Assembly (NCBI GenBank): GCA_036873755.1
Contig: JAVTVY010019034.1
Coordinates: 1 to 64,000 of the forward strand
Length of the DNA: 64,000 nt
Source of the DNA: Hanleya hanleyi
Lineage: Eukaryota; Mollusca; Polyplacophora; Lepidopleurida; Hanleyidae
Direction of reading: 5' to 3'
This document shows positions 50,690 to 60,780 of the stretch, piece by piece (positions within the stretch are counted from its first letter, which is position 1; every line of letters starts with the position of its first letter). The translations under genes were made by a program, and so were the position numbers. Under the pieces are notes generated by a model that saw nothing but the letters and a program-made list of their open reading frames with translations, was not told the DNA's origin and did not search any database.

Positions 50690-51016
50690 ATGACGGACAC
50701 CCATCCCTATGCGACTCGCATTTTACAGCATGCGACCGTGGTTAATTCACTCACGGGTTACAGAGCAGTGGTTCGGTCCATGTTTGGAGATGGCGACAAC
50801 AACGAGGGGCGACGCCAGATCCTGGAAGAGTTCACAGAAGCGGTCCTTGACAGAGTGCACTCGATGGAGAGGTGTGCTATCACTCACCACTACTGGACTA
50901 TGGCAGCCATCCTTGATGCCCGGACTATGGACCACGAGCGCTCACGCCGGAACCAGCGACGGCTCATTGGCCTAGTAATGGTCTTTGCCCTATTGACCCT
51001 GACGTTGTGGCAATGA
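50690..51016 (+). CDS. Small tail-anchored protein (intact, element B)
   Basis: 108 residues, the paralogue of 24,615-24,289. It keeps YRAVVRSMFGDGDNNEGRRQ, the RRNQRR segment and the C-terminal hydrophobic helix (LIGLVMVFALLTLTLW). It is one of only three intact genes in this decayed element, with the ATPase and the 268-residue virion protein. Function unknown; probably inserted in a membrane by its C-terminus. Confidence 0.7.
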   Translation: MTDTHPYATRILQHATVVNSLTGYRAVVRSMFGDGDNNEGRRQILEEFTEAVLDRVHSMERCAITHHYWTMAAILDARTMDHERSRRNQRRLIGLVMVFALLTLTLWQ

Positions 51017-51063
51017 CAGCGACAGAAAAAGAACGGCTCCTCCACAGATGCGCTTAAGTGCAA

Positions 51064-51151
51064 CCGATATATACGAGGGTCAGTCACAGTGTGCGTCATT
51101 CACCGATCGTCATTGGGTCAACCATGTCACCGAGGGACCTGGCCATAAATA
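51064..51151 (+). promoter_or_regulatory. Duplicated TATA promoter of a PC4-like gene
   Basis: ATATATACGAGGGTCAGTCA at 51,067 and CATAAATACGAGAGACAGTC at 51,144 are each followed by TGCGTCATTCACC or GTGTCATTCACC, GTCATTGGGTCAACC and ATG. The second precedes the true start at 51,202. Confidence 0.65.
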
Positions 51152-51201
51152 CGAGAGACAGTCAGAGTGTGTGTCATTCACCGTTCGTCATTGGGTCAAC
51201 C

Positions 51202-51702
51202 ATGTCACCAGTACTACGAGCCATCCTTCCCCTTACACCCCGGGTGGGGTTACACGTCTATGAAGATAAAGTCACCATCGTTGAAGATCGTGGAGATGTT
51301 TGCTGGTCGCGCGCTGAGACCGTATCGAATACGGTTACGCTACACCGTGACGGCTGGACCAAATTTAAACGGGTGTTGAGTGGTGAGCTCGACGGAAATC
51401 TCATCCACATAGACAATGCCATCTACGTACACCGTGGACCCTTCTTCCCACGCCTGGGCCGTTACCAAGACCCTACGCGAGGCTTCACCCTAGACCCCGT
51501 TCTGTGGACAGCCTTCGAGAAAGTGGTGCCTATCGTGGGCCAGCTGTTTACACCGGACGAGCTGTCAGCTGTTCAGTTGGAGTGAGCTCGTGCCCTGAGT
51601 GAAGCGGCGGCAGAATCCAATGAACAAATTACCAAACCTAGCAATGAAGCGGAGGCAGACGACGATGCCATTGATTATCCGGCTAGACTGTCAGCCCAGT
51701 GA
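51202..51702 (+). pseudogene. PC4-like gene of element B (nonsense mutation)
   Basis: MSPVLRAILPLTPRVGLHVY, VTLHRDGWTKFKRVLSGELD and FTLDPVLWTAFEKVVPI are intact. A TGA at 51,583 replaces the Trp codon seen in the paralogues (LEWARA). The acidic tail continues in frame to about 51,702. The truncated product would still hold both half-domains. Confidence 0.78.
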
Positions 51703-51740
51703 CATGACCACCCGATCTCACGTCAGAAACTTTTTCTCCC

Positions 51741-51748
51741 TATAAATA
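51741..51748 (+). promoter_or_regulatory. TATA box of the second PC4-like gene of B
   Basis: TATAAATATGAGAGACAGTC, 40 bases before the ATG at 51,788. Confidence 0.7.
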
Positions 51749-51787
51749 TGAGAGACAGTCAAATCTGGTACCATTCACGTACTAACC

Positions 51788-52216
51788 ATGCCGGAGCATA
51801 TAATACGGGCGTTTCTCAGCTTGACCCCCGAGGTTTTCCTGCACGTCTATGCGGATAAGGTCCTACACAACCGTGCCCGGCTAGCATTCGTCTGTCCCGG
51901 GAGGGCTGGACCAAATTCAAACGGGTGTCATCTGGACGGCGACCTCATTCACTTGTGTCACAATGTGTACATCCCATGCGGGCCCTTCCTTGCTCAATTG
52001 GCTCGACTAGATGGGGGTACAGTGCATTTTACCCTTCACCCTGGTCTATGGTCTGCTTTGGAAGATGCCGTGGGACATGTGGATCAAGTGCTTACGGAGG
52101 AAGAGCGGTCATCAGACGAGTTGGACTGGTCATTTACCATGGACAATATGCTGGCAGAAGCCAACGACAAAAAATCAGAAAGAAACTCCGGCCCAAGATA
52201 TACCCGTTATAAATAA
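51788..52216 (+). CDS. PC4-like protein of element B with a replaced internal segment
   Basis: 142 residues. It starts MPEHIIRAFLSLTPEVFLHV, but a ~40-base deletion after YADKV shifts the frame and a second small deletion near 51,930 restores it. The segment between is therefore read in a non-native frame while the end (DLIHLCHNVYI, LHPGLWSALEDAVGHVDQVL) is native. It is the uninterrupted paralogue of the gene split by element C. Its stop codon lies inside TATAAATAAA. Confidence 0.7.
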   Translation: MPEHIIRAFLSLTPEVFLHVYADKVLHNRARLAFVCPGRAGPNSNGCHLDGDLIHLCHNVYIPCGPFLAQLARLDGGTVHFTLHPGLWSALEDAVGHVDQVLTEEERSSDELDWSFTMDNMLAEANDKKSERNSGPRYTRYK

Positions 52217-52217
52217 A
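52208..52217 (+). promoter_or_regulatory. TATAAATAAA: stop codon, poly(A) signal and integrase TATA box
   Basis: It contains the TAA of the upstream gene and AATAAA and lies 34 bases before the integrase ATG (52,251), as in element D. Confidence 0.65.
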
Positions 52218-52370
52218 CGATAGAGCCAGGGTCCATCATCATTTGTCACCATGAAGAGCTGGGTGAAGGTGTTGGATAACTTATACTACAGTCCCGACAG
52301 TCCGGCGGGCTATAGTGCATTGTCGGCTCTCTATCGAGCGGCCAAACCCCAGCGGATACAACGTGCCCAA

Positions 52371-54208
52371 TTACAACACATATAAGGGAAGTGGGAAGAG
52401 GTGCCGACATACTGACTGCGTCACATGACTTCACAGAATAGTCTTCTGGTTAACCTATTCTGAAGCACATACCAAGAATCTAACGATTCGTGATATGGGT
52501 TGTATCTCAGGTACGCTTTTATTGTACCTGTTTATGTGGCAACTTGGATGATATGACCACACGGCCCCTAGCACCGGCATAAGCGGTATTAGATACAAAT
52601 CTAGAGAGCTATGATGGAAATGCTCTGACAACTCGTATACTGGTAATTGGTGAGCTGTTTCGCTGTGACAACTCGTACATTGGAGATTGGTGAGCTGTAT
52701 CGTCGTCAGATGTAAATGACGACATTTAACACAAAATACTAGTCTGTAAGGCCCGATGTCGACCCAGCATCAACTTCCCACAAATGCCAACATATATCAA
52801 AGACCAAAAGGTCTGTACAGGGGGCGGGCCTCGGGGACGAAACGTCCACCAGCAGAATCTCGCCATATACAGGAAAAAATTACAACACATATAAGGGAAG
52901 TGGGAAGAGGTGCCGACATACTGACTGCGTCACATGACTTCACAGAATAGTCTTCTGGTTAACCTATTCTAAAGCACATACCAAGAATCTAACGATTCGT
53001 GATATGTGTTGTATCTCAAGTACGCTTTTATTGTACCTGTTCATGTGGCAACTTGGATGATATGACCACACGGCCCCTAGCACCGGCATAAGCGGTATTA
53101 GATACAAATCTAGAGAGCTATGATGGAAATGCTCTGACAACTCGTATACTGGTAATTGGTGAGCTGTTTCGCTGTGACAACTCGTACATTGGAGATTGGT
53201 GAGCTGTATCGTCGTCAGATGTAAATGACGACATTTAACACAAAAGACTAGTCTGTAAGGCCCGATGTCGACCCAGCATCAACTTCCCACAAATGCCAAC
53301 ATATATCAAAGACCAAAAGGTCTGTACAGGGGCGGGCCTCGGGGACGAAACGTCCACCAGCAGAATCTCGCCATATACAGGAAAAATTACAACACATATA
53401 AGGGAAGTGGGAAGAGGTGCCGACATACTGACTGCGTCACATGACTTCACAGAATAGTCTTCTGGTTAACCTATTCTAAAGCACACACCAAGAATCTAAC
53501 GATTCGTGATATGTGTTGTATCTCAGGTACGCTTTTATTGTACCTGTTCATGTGGCAACTTGGATGATATGACCACACGGCCCCTAGCACCGGCATAAGC
53601 GGTATTAGATACAAATCTAGAGAGCTATGATGGAAATGCTCTGACAACTCGTATACTGGTAATTGGTGAGCTGTTTCGCTGTGACAACTCGTACATTGGA
53701 GATTGGTGAGCTGTATCGTCGTCAGATGTAAATGACGGCATTTAACACAAAAGACTAGTCTGTAAGGCCCGATGTCGACCCAGCATCAACTTCCCACAAA
53801 TGCCAACATATATCAAAGACCAAAAGGTCTGTACAGGGGCGGGCCTCGGGGACGAAACGTCCACCAGCAGAATCTCGCCATATACAGGAAAAATTACAAC
53901 ACATATAAGGGAAGTGGGAAGAGGTGCCGACATACTGACTGCGTCACATGACTTCACAGAATAGTCTTCTGGTTAACCTATTCTAAAGCACATACCAAGA
54001 ATCTAACGATTCGTGATATGGGTTGTATCTCAGGTACGCTTTTATTGTACCTGTTCATGTGGCAACTTGGATGATATGACCCTAGCACCGGCATAAGCGG
54101 TATTAGATACAAATCTAGAGAGCTATGATGGAAATGCTCTGACAACTCGTATACTGGTAATTGGTGAGCTGTTTCGCTGTGACAACTCGTACATTGGAGA
54201 TTGGTGGC
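52371..54208 (+). repeat. ~507-bp tandem array inserted in the integrase gene
   Basis: Units start TTACAACACATATAAGGGAA at 52,371, 52,880, 53,387 and 53,894; the last is partial. Each unit contains GATATGTGTTGTA (inverse of its start), a GGTACGCTTTTATTGTACC hairpin and GGGACGAAACGTCC. The uninterrupted integrase site is seen in element D (CGTGCCCAAGTCCGAGATTGG). Confidence 0.9.
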
Positions 54209-54610
54209 TAAGAAAACAAGACACCTATACCTTACATCGGTCTGTCGCCATTTTCTACGGAACCGGGTCATCGTGGGAGGACTAGATGCTCGGTGGCAAG
54301 CGGATTTGGTCGATATGAGCGCCTTTGCCAAACACAACGATGAGAATCGGTATATCTTGACGTGCATCGATATCGTGTGGAAGTATGCGTGGGTGGTACC
54401 CATCCGGACGAAAACGGGGCGAATCTCATAGCGGCGTTCAAGGACATCTTCAAGACGGGGCGCAAACCCATGTATTTGCAACCCGACGAAGGCACGGAAT
54501 TCCTCAACAGACCGTTCCAACAGTTTCTGAAAGCCCATAAGGTGTTTTTCTTCCATACTTACAACGAGACCAAGGCTTCCGTTGTGAAAAGGTTCAACAG
54601 GACATTCAAA

Positions 54611-54703
54611 TTACAACACATATAAGGGAAGTGGGAAGAGGTGCCGACATACTGACTGCGTCATATGACTTCACAGAATAGTCTTCTGGTAAACCTATTG
54701 TAA
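54611..54703 (+). mobile_element. 93-bp short form of the array repeat, TTACAA...TTGTAA
   Basis: The first ~90 bases of the 507-bp unit, ending in TTGTAA so that the ends are inverted hexamers. It is a second insertion in the same integrase gene. MITE-like. Confidence 0.7.
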
Positions 54704-55274
54704 ACCGCATGTATAAATATTTCACCTATAAGAATACAAGGCGGTACAACGATGTTCTCCCGAAACTTGTGAGTGGTTACAATCGAGCCTATCACCGGAG
54801 TATAGAGAGAGCCTCCATTACCGGTCCGGCCCAAGTCCGGCGTGTCTTGTATCCCAGGCAATCGCAACGAACGCCGAAGGAGGTGTTCAAGGTCGGGGAC
54901 CCTGTACGGATCAGTAAATTCAAAGGTCAATTTGAGAAAAGTTACTTGCCCAACTGGAGCAAAGAGCACTTCCTGATTAAACGGCCCCTACCCCGACAGC
55001 AGCGAGTCTATGAACTGGAAGATCTTCAACGGGAACCGTTGCTAGGGACGTTTTACGAGACGGAATTACAGCCTGTCGTAAAAACCAAGCAAGACTATTA
55101 CACGGTGGAGCAGATTTTGAAAACGGAACGTCGACGTGGCAAACTGTTTCATTTCGTCAAATGGCAAGGCTGGCCCAGTTCCTTCAATTCCTGGGTCGCG
55201 GCCAACCAGGTGAAACGACTATAAAGCCAGACACTACTACCGTCATCCTTCATTCCACGTTCGACCACGGTGCT

Positions 55275-55844
55275 ATGGACAAACAGCAGCTGCCTCTGAA
55301 CACAGCGTCTCCCAAAACGCGCAAAGCGCAAGTGGGCTTTGTGGTGATATTGCTAACCCTGCTGAGTGTGTTGTACGGAGGTGTGTTTTACGACGTAGCC
55401 TATCTCAGCACTCTACTTAACCAACTTAGAGCTCCAGCTGTGAGTAGCAGTCAAACCAGTCTACAGACCTTCTCTACACCAATCAATCTCGTATTCGAAA
55501 CGAGCCCAGTCATCACCACCACCACACCACGTGTACAAGCCACATCGAGCTCCACACCGAGTATACAGTCAACACCTAAACCAAGTACATCCACTACGTC
55601 TCGAAACCCACCGGATTTCATCACTTACAGTGAACGCCCATCGACAGCGACGACCGACGTTGTACCCACCACCACCCCAGTTCACTCGTATCAAATTTAC
55701 AAGAGCGGGTTACCACGACAGCGGATACTCCTTCAACCATGGACCCTCGGTGGCAGCATCCCTTCACTTGCGTCATCGCAGGACCGACGGGTTCCGGCAA
55801 AACGCACTTCGTCAGGAAGCTCCTTCAACACGCCGACAGCATGA
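55275..55844 (+). CDS. Ser/Thr-rich membrane protein of element B
   Basis: It starts MDKQQLPLN, then RKAQVGFVVILLTLLSVLYG as the membrane helix, GGVFYD shared with the homologue of A, and a Thr/Ser/Pro-rich region. The last ~35 codons overlap the ATPase start and differ from A, which ends in a basic/aromatic tail. A frame change near 55,735 is likely. Confidence 0.6.
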   Translation: MDKQQLPLNTASPKTRKAQVGFVVILLTLLSVLYGGVFYDVAYLSTLLNQLRAPAVSSSQTSLQTFSTPINLVFETSPVITTTTPRVQATSSSTPSIQSTPKPSTSTTSRNPPDFITYSERPSTATTDVVPTTTPVHSYQIYKSGLPRQRILLQPWTLGGSIPSLASSQDRRVPAKRTSSGSSFNTPTA

Positions 55845-56347
55845 TCACCCCACCCATTGCTCGAGTCGTGTGGTGTTACGGAGAATGGCAGGCAGCGTAT
55901 GCAGCAATGCCCCACATCACGTTCGTGGAAGGCCTACCCAACCTGGCCGATTTGGAACCGGACACCTTGGTGGTTCTGGATGATCTCATGGCGGAGACGG
56001 ATGCGCGCGTCACCCAACTCTTTACCAAAGGCAGCCATCATCGACGGCTCAGCATCATCTACATTGTGCAGAATCTATTCAGTAAAAACAAAGAACATCG
56101 GAACATCAGCTTGAATGCCCATTACCTGGTGGTCTTCAAAAACCCGAGAGATACCACTCAACTGCTGCACCTGGCGAGACAGATGTATCCCGGCCGCACA
56201 CCGTTTGCGTTAGAAGCCTTTAAAGATGCGACAACCCCTCAGCACGGGTATATGCTCTTCGACCTGAAGCAAGCCACATCCGATCACCTTCGACTACGGA
56301 CCGGAATCTTTCCCGGAGAGACCCACCACGTGTACATGCAAAAATAA
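55739..56347 (+). CDS. Genome-packaging ATPase of element B (intact)
   Basis: 202 residues. Walker A GPTGSGKTHFV, Walker B TLVVLDDLM, FTKGSHHRRLSIIYIVQNLF, GYMLFDLKQ. It is close to the ATPase of A. The frame is undamaged although the neighbours are broken. The 3' stem-loop and AATAAA follow. Confidence 0.9.
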   Translation: MDPRWQHPFTCVIAGPTGSGKTHFVRKLLQHADSMITPPIARVVWCYGEWQAAYAAMPHITFVEGLPNLADLEPDTLVVLDDLMAETDARVTQLFTKGSHHRRLSIIYIVQNLFSKNKEHRNISLNAHYLVVFKNPRDTTQLLHLARQMYPGRTPFALEAFKDATTPQHGYMLFDLKQATSDHLRLRTGIFPGETHHVYMQK

Positions 56348-56352
56348 TGTAA

Positions 56353-56411
56353 ACACACCCACAGTGGCTCCCCCAGCTGGAGTTTGTGTGTTTGATGATG
56401 GGGATAATAAA
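56353..56411 (+). terminator. 3' stem-loop plus AATAAA after the ATPase
   Basis: ACACCCACAGTGGCTCCCCC + AGCTGG..TGTGT with partial pairing; AATAAA at 56,406. Confidence 0.6.
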
Positions 56412-56505
56412 AAAATTAATACCACATCATGGTTGACTTTGTTCAATATTCAGGAGGTAGGTAGATAAAAAAGGGCAGAGTTGTGGGTTCTAGTATTAGT
56501 TGTAC

Positions 56506-56835
56506 ATGATGTCTGCGCGAGTACGGAAGCACGCCCCGGTGCTCCGAGTATTGAAGGCGGCCCCACCCGAGTTGGTCCGAACCATTGTACGCGGTGCGGA
56601 CCTGACCTTGTACGCTGTCTGTGTGATATCGGGTACAACCTGTTAACAGGCAACGTACCACTGACTCCGGCTCAGAAGACCAAGTTGGCCAAGCATAAGA
56701 CAGATCTCCGAACCCTAGTCCAGAAGCGAGTCTCTCAAACACAAAAGAAAAAGGCGGCTTTCTCGGGGCCATCTCAGCACCGTTGGTCGCTTCCGTGTTG
56801 GGTCCAGTATTGGGTGGACTCTTCGGCAGACAATG
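56506..56835 (+). pseudogene. Small conserved Polinton protein of B (frameshifted)
   Basis: MMSARVRKHAPVLRVLKAAP starts in one frame. The conserved LVRCLCDIGYNLLTGNVPLT block is in a second and the Gly/Leu-rich end in a third. At least two indels relative to 38,108-37,770. Confidence 0.8.
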
Positions 56836-56851
56836 AACCACACGAAATAAA

Positions 56852-57658
56852 ATGGTCCTCGTCGAACCACGGTTCCTTCAAAACCTCCAATCGCCCTACC
56901 CTGTTCCACCTACGGTGAAGACCATAAACACCCTCGATGAAGAGAAGCAACAGATCTTACAAAGAGACAGTGAGAAAGTACAACGGTACAATGAGACGCT
57001 TCAACGGTACATGACGTTCATGGACCAATACAAAACCCTCTCTACCCCAGCACCACCACCACCACCACGCGACACACCACCGACATCAGCACCGCTCCAA
57101 CAGCCGTCATTACCAGGGGTACCACCCACTGCCCCACAGTGGGTCGAAGACGAAGTACTGAAGAGTATACCTGCATCGTTCAAGAAACAAGAAGCTGGCC
57201 TGGTATTACAACGGATGAAACAGAATCCTAACATGACTTGGAATGATAAAGGCGAACTACTGGTACAGAATGAGGTGGTCCCCGGTACCCACATGACAGA
57301 TTTAGTGAATGACCTGATGCGTCAATGCAGGTCGCACACGGATCCTCGAGGATGGGAGGTCTTCGCTCAAGGCTTGAAAGACATGCATGTACCACAGAAA
57401 TTTGTGGGGAACCCCCAGCGCTGGGCCTGGATGCAGCGGACCCAGCAATCGCCGAGTGGCCCACTACCTTCTTGGGAAGCCGAATGGGAACCGGAGTCAC
57501 CCCCCAAAACACCACAACGACGGGCACCTTCTTTTCACTCCTTTAAAAAAACACCCTTGATCAAGACACCCCACATCACCAGAGCCGTTACACGTAGCAA
57601 GTCACCGCGACGAACACGACGCCGGACACAACCGCCCAAGGCCTGGAACACCTATTAA
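56852..57658 (+). CDS. Conserved Polinton virion-associated protein of B (intact)
   Basis: 268 residues. MVLVEPRFLQNLQSPYPVPP, a coiled region, a Pro-rich linker (57,048-57,150), then LQRMKQNPNMTWNDKGELLV, PGTHMTDLVNDLM, DPRGWEVFAQGLKD, RWAWM and a basic C-terminus (SPRRTRRRTQPPKAWNTY). It shows the full length and start that the copy in A has lost. Function unknown; the basic tail suggests contact with packaged DNA. Confidence 0.75.
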   Translation: MVLVEPRFLQNLQSPYPVPPTVKTINTLDEEKQQILQRDSEKVQRYNETLQRYMTFMDQYKTLSTPAPPPPPRDTPPTSAPLQQPSLPGVPPTAPQWVEDEVLKSIPASFKKQEAGLVLQRMKQNPNMTWNDKGELLVQNEVVPGTHMTDLVNDLMRQCRSHTDPRGWEVFAQGLKDMHVPQKFVGNPQRWAWMQRTQQSPSGPLPSWEAEWEPESPPKTPQRRAPSFHSFKKTPLIKTPHITRAVTRSKSPRRTRRRTQPPKAWNTY

Positions 57659-57691
57659 AACCAACAGCAGCAGCAGGACAGCTTAGTCGCC

Positions 57692-58480
57692 ATGTTTTAC
57701 CTCACCCTACCCAGTAACAGTTCGCTGGATGTGTTTCCTGACAACACCTTGGCCAAGTACGTGACCCAGTTACCGCAACCGTTGCATTTACCTGGACGAT
57801 GGGAATGTGGCCTCGTGGATATCCAATACCCTTACTCGTGGTACAACGTGCGAGCCAATGACGTGTGGTACGAGGTGACCTACGGAGGAAAAAACACCCG
57901 ACTCACCCTCCCTGAAGGCCAATACGATACCCCCAAGGAGTTCATGCAGGGGCTGACAAGACTGTTGCATTATAAGGCTCTACGGGACGTCACGAATACT
58001 TCAAAACCTGTGAAAACCTTTCCCTTCAAGAATCACGTGGACTTCGATTAAAACGCACACAACGACAAGGCACAGATCTTCCTCACCGCCAACGTGAGTG
58101 TCGTACGGAGTCCTATCCTACAACAAATGCTGGGTCTCTCTCACGCGACTTACACGGGTTCATCCGAGGACCATGGCCAGATTCCGATGGATATGAAGTC
58201 CGGTATGTACGGACTCTACGTCTACTCGGACGTGGTCGACAACCACATCGTGGGCGATATCAACACACCTATGTTACGGGTGGTCCCCATTAAAAAGACG
58301 TATGGAGATCAAGCCACCCACAGTTTCACCCACATGCTCTGCCTACGCGTACGACAAATCGACATCAACACTATCACGGTGGATATAAGAGATGACACTG
58401 GACGACCGGTCGCATTCGAACGAGGGAAAGTGGTACTGATACTTCATTTCCGACAAGCACGTTCTCCCCACTTTGTATAA
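57692..58480 (+). pseudogene. Penton protein of element B (one in-frame stop)
   Basis: MFYLTLPSNSSLDVFPDNTL to VDFD is open, then TAA at 58,049-58,051, then the same frame continues (HNDKAQIFLTANVSVV, VDIRDDTGRPVAFERGKVVL). A single nonsense change. Confidence 0.87.
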
Positions 58481-58874
58481 TGAAAGTACCTTACGAGTGT
58501 GATGCACGCAGCTATATGGACTATTATGCCCAACAGGCCGGAGGTGGCCTTCCGGTCTTTAGTGGTGCACGCATGCAACGAGGACAAGGGCTGGGGAACA
58601 TGCTCGGGAGTATCGTCAAAACGTTCCTGCCCTTGGAGACGCGTGGGGTGAAAGCAATCGGTAAACAAGCGGTCCGAAGTGGACTGCAAGTCGCCGGTGA
58701 TGTCTTGGGTGGTACGGCACCCAAATAAGCCTTGAAACGGCGGGCCAAAGAAGCAGGAGGCGTCTTGGTGCACAACGCACCGTAGGGAATAAAAGGCCTG
58801 CACCACCGAGACCACGCACCAGTCGACGACCGACCCAGCGACGACGCACATCGAAGACCCAGGATATCTTTTCT
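58480..58874 (+). pseudogene. pVI/pX-like basic protein of B (nonsense)
   Basis: MKVPYECDARSYMDYYAQQA, FSGARMQRGQGLGNMLG and VKTFLPLETRGVKA run to TAA at 58,726, where the copy in A has Gln. The basic tail beyond is also interrupted. Confidence 0.75.
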
Positions 58875-58880
58875 TAAAAC

Positions 58881-60224
58881 ATGTCCTTAATCCACGCAGA
58901 GTCCTGTCCCTCCACCAACAGTGAATTTAATTTGTGGACCGTCCCGCCTACACCGACCAGTGCCGAACAAGGATTATGGGTGGAGCATCTCCCGCTCTCC
59001 AGCATCAACGAAACAGGGCCCATCGAGTTCACCATCAGTAGGATACGGCCTATGTGGATTTAGCTCATACGTACTTGTATGTGAAAGCCAAGGTCGTCAA
59101 TGGGAATGGCTCCAGAATCGTCCAAGCTGCAACGGTAGGCCCGACGAATCTCTGGCTGCACTCTATGTTTCAACAGGAGAAATTTTTCTCAGCGACAAAC
59201 TCATAAGTGACAGGACCAACACGTACCCCTATCGAGCCTACATCGAGACGCTGTTGTCGTATGGACGAGAGGCTAAACAATCTCAGCTGACAGCCGCTTT
59301 ATTCTACCAAGACACAGCCGAGCACATGAGCACAGTGGACAATGAAGGATATAACAAACGGAAGGCTTTCACCGCGAACGGCGCCTCGGTGGATCTCATG
59401 GGTCGACTGCACGCAGACATTTTCATGCAAGTACCTCTTGAACAAGATCCCCATCAAAAATCCGACTGATACGGGTGCCTCCGATCTTGATGGCCTTGAT
59501 GGCCACTGACGTAGAGGGGCATGCAGCCGACTATAAGATCGTCATCCAAGACGCAGTCCTGTATGTCCGAAAAGTGAAACCGAATCCAGCCGTTCAATTA
59601 GGACACCTCCAAGCCTTGGAAACGAAACCAGCCCAGTACCCTATCCAACGTGTGCAAACCAAAGTTTTCTCTGTGCCTGCTGGAAATATGAGCACCAACA
59701 AAGAAAACCGGTTCCTGGGGGAACTACCCAAGCGATTGATCTTCGCCTGTGTGGAAAATACCAGTTTCAGCGGAGCCTACCCAGAGAATCCGTTTGACTT
59801 TAAACATTTCGGCATCAATTTTGTGGCCCTGCATGTGGACGGACAACAGGTCCCAGCCATGGCCTTAATACCGAACTTTGGGCGCAGGAATTTCATTCGA
59901 GCCTATCAGAACCTGTTTACAGCCACCGGTCAAAACAACCAGGACGAAGGGAATATGATCAGTCGGGAGGACTACGCGAACGGATACACGTTGTTCTGTT
60001 TCGATCTGACCCCCGCCTTAGAGAACGACCATGAGCTGGCCCTCGCCAAGCAAGGCAATTTACGGATGAAAATCCACTTTGCAGGAGCCCTCGGGACCAC
60101 CGTCAATGTGATCTGCTATACCGAGTTTGACAACATAATTCAAGTGGACAAGGCGCGCAACGTCCTGTGTGACTTTGCCACCTTACATGGATACAGACCA
60201 GATAACCACCGTGCTGGAGAATGA
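58881..60224 (+). pseudogene. Major capsid protein of element B (several frameshifts)
   Basis: MSLIHAESCPSTNSEFNLWT begins the gene. Shifts occur near 59,040, near 59,170 and near 59,465. The last 249 residues (from 59,475) are open and include PAQYPIQRVQTKVFSVP and FTATGQNNQDEGN. The native stop has been lost, so the frame runs on into the protease gene. Confidence 0.88.
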
Positions 60225-60660
60225 CCCAGGGACACGTATGGTCTTTCAAGGGGTGTTCGCCCGAGGTGTGTTCCCATTAGACCGTATGTAACCTGCTGCT
60301 TACGTTCTCAACACGGACCCGATGGATCGGCCCGGTGACCATTGGGTGGGCGTGTACTTGACAGAACAGCAGGGCAAATACTTTGACCCGTACGGCCTGC
60401 CACCCCTCCATCCCGATTTAACAGACTTCATGGATCAAGGCACAGAGACGTGGTGTTGGAACAGTCAAACGTTGCAAAGCCTGATCAATAGCGTGTGCGG
60501 ACAATATTGCTTGTTTTACCTGTACCATCGATGCCGGGAAAGAACCTTATCTACCATCGTACAGATGTTTGACGAGTACCCCAAGGCCTAGGACCGAGAT
60601 GTACTCGTATATGACTGGGTCGCCCATCATTTCAATGTACAAGCCCCGTTCTGGGCTTAA
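60187..60660 (+). pseudogene. Adenain-like protease of element B (two stops)
   Basis: In-frame TAA at 60,289 and TAG at 60,589. The His (GDHWVGVYL), Asp (YFDPYGL), Gln and Cys (LQSLINSVCGQYC) positions are kept. Confidence 0.87.
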
Positions 60661-60780
60661 GTTCAATGTACAAGCCCCCTGTTCTGGGCTTAAGTTCTAT
60701 CGATTTCAATGTACAAGCCCCCTGTTCTGGGCTTAAGTTCTATCGATTTCAATGTACAAGCCCCCTGTTCTGGGCTTCAG
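60631..60780 (+). repeat. Tandem copies of the protease C-terminal coding end
   Basis: TTCAATGTACAAGCCCC..GTTCTGGGCTT occurs at 60,631, 60,662, 60,705 and 60,748 (spacing 31, 43, 43). Each copy has an AAGCCC/GGGCTT inverted repeat. Confidence 0.88.

Larger units (their letters stand above)
52251..55224 (+). pseudogene. Chromodomain integrase of element B, broken by insertions
   Basis: It starts MKSWVKVLDNLYYSP. After RAQ the 1.8-kb tandem array interrupts it. The core resumes at 54,208 (LDARWQADLVDM, LQPDEGTEFLNRPF) with frameshifts near 54,240 and 54,415. The catalytic Glu is replaced by Lys (SVVKRFNRTF). A 93-bp insertion at 54,611-54,703 separates the C-terminal part, which is open to the chromodomain (VEQILKTERRRGKLFHFVKW, FNSWV). 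It cannot be active. Confidence 0.88.

Noticed and set aside
53810..53890. Hammerhead ribozyme suggested by GGGACGAAACGTCC in each 507-bp unit.
   Set aside because: No CTGATGA core is found at the required position in the unit, so the catalytic core cannot form.
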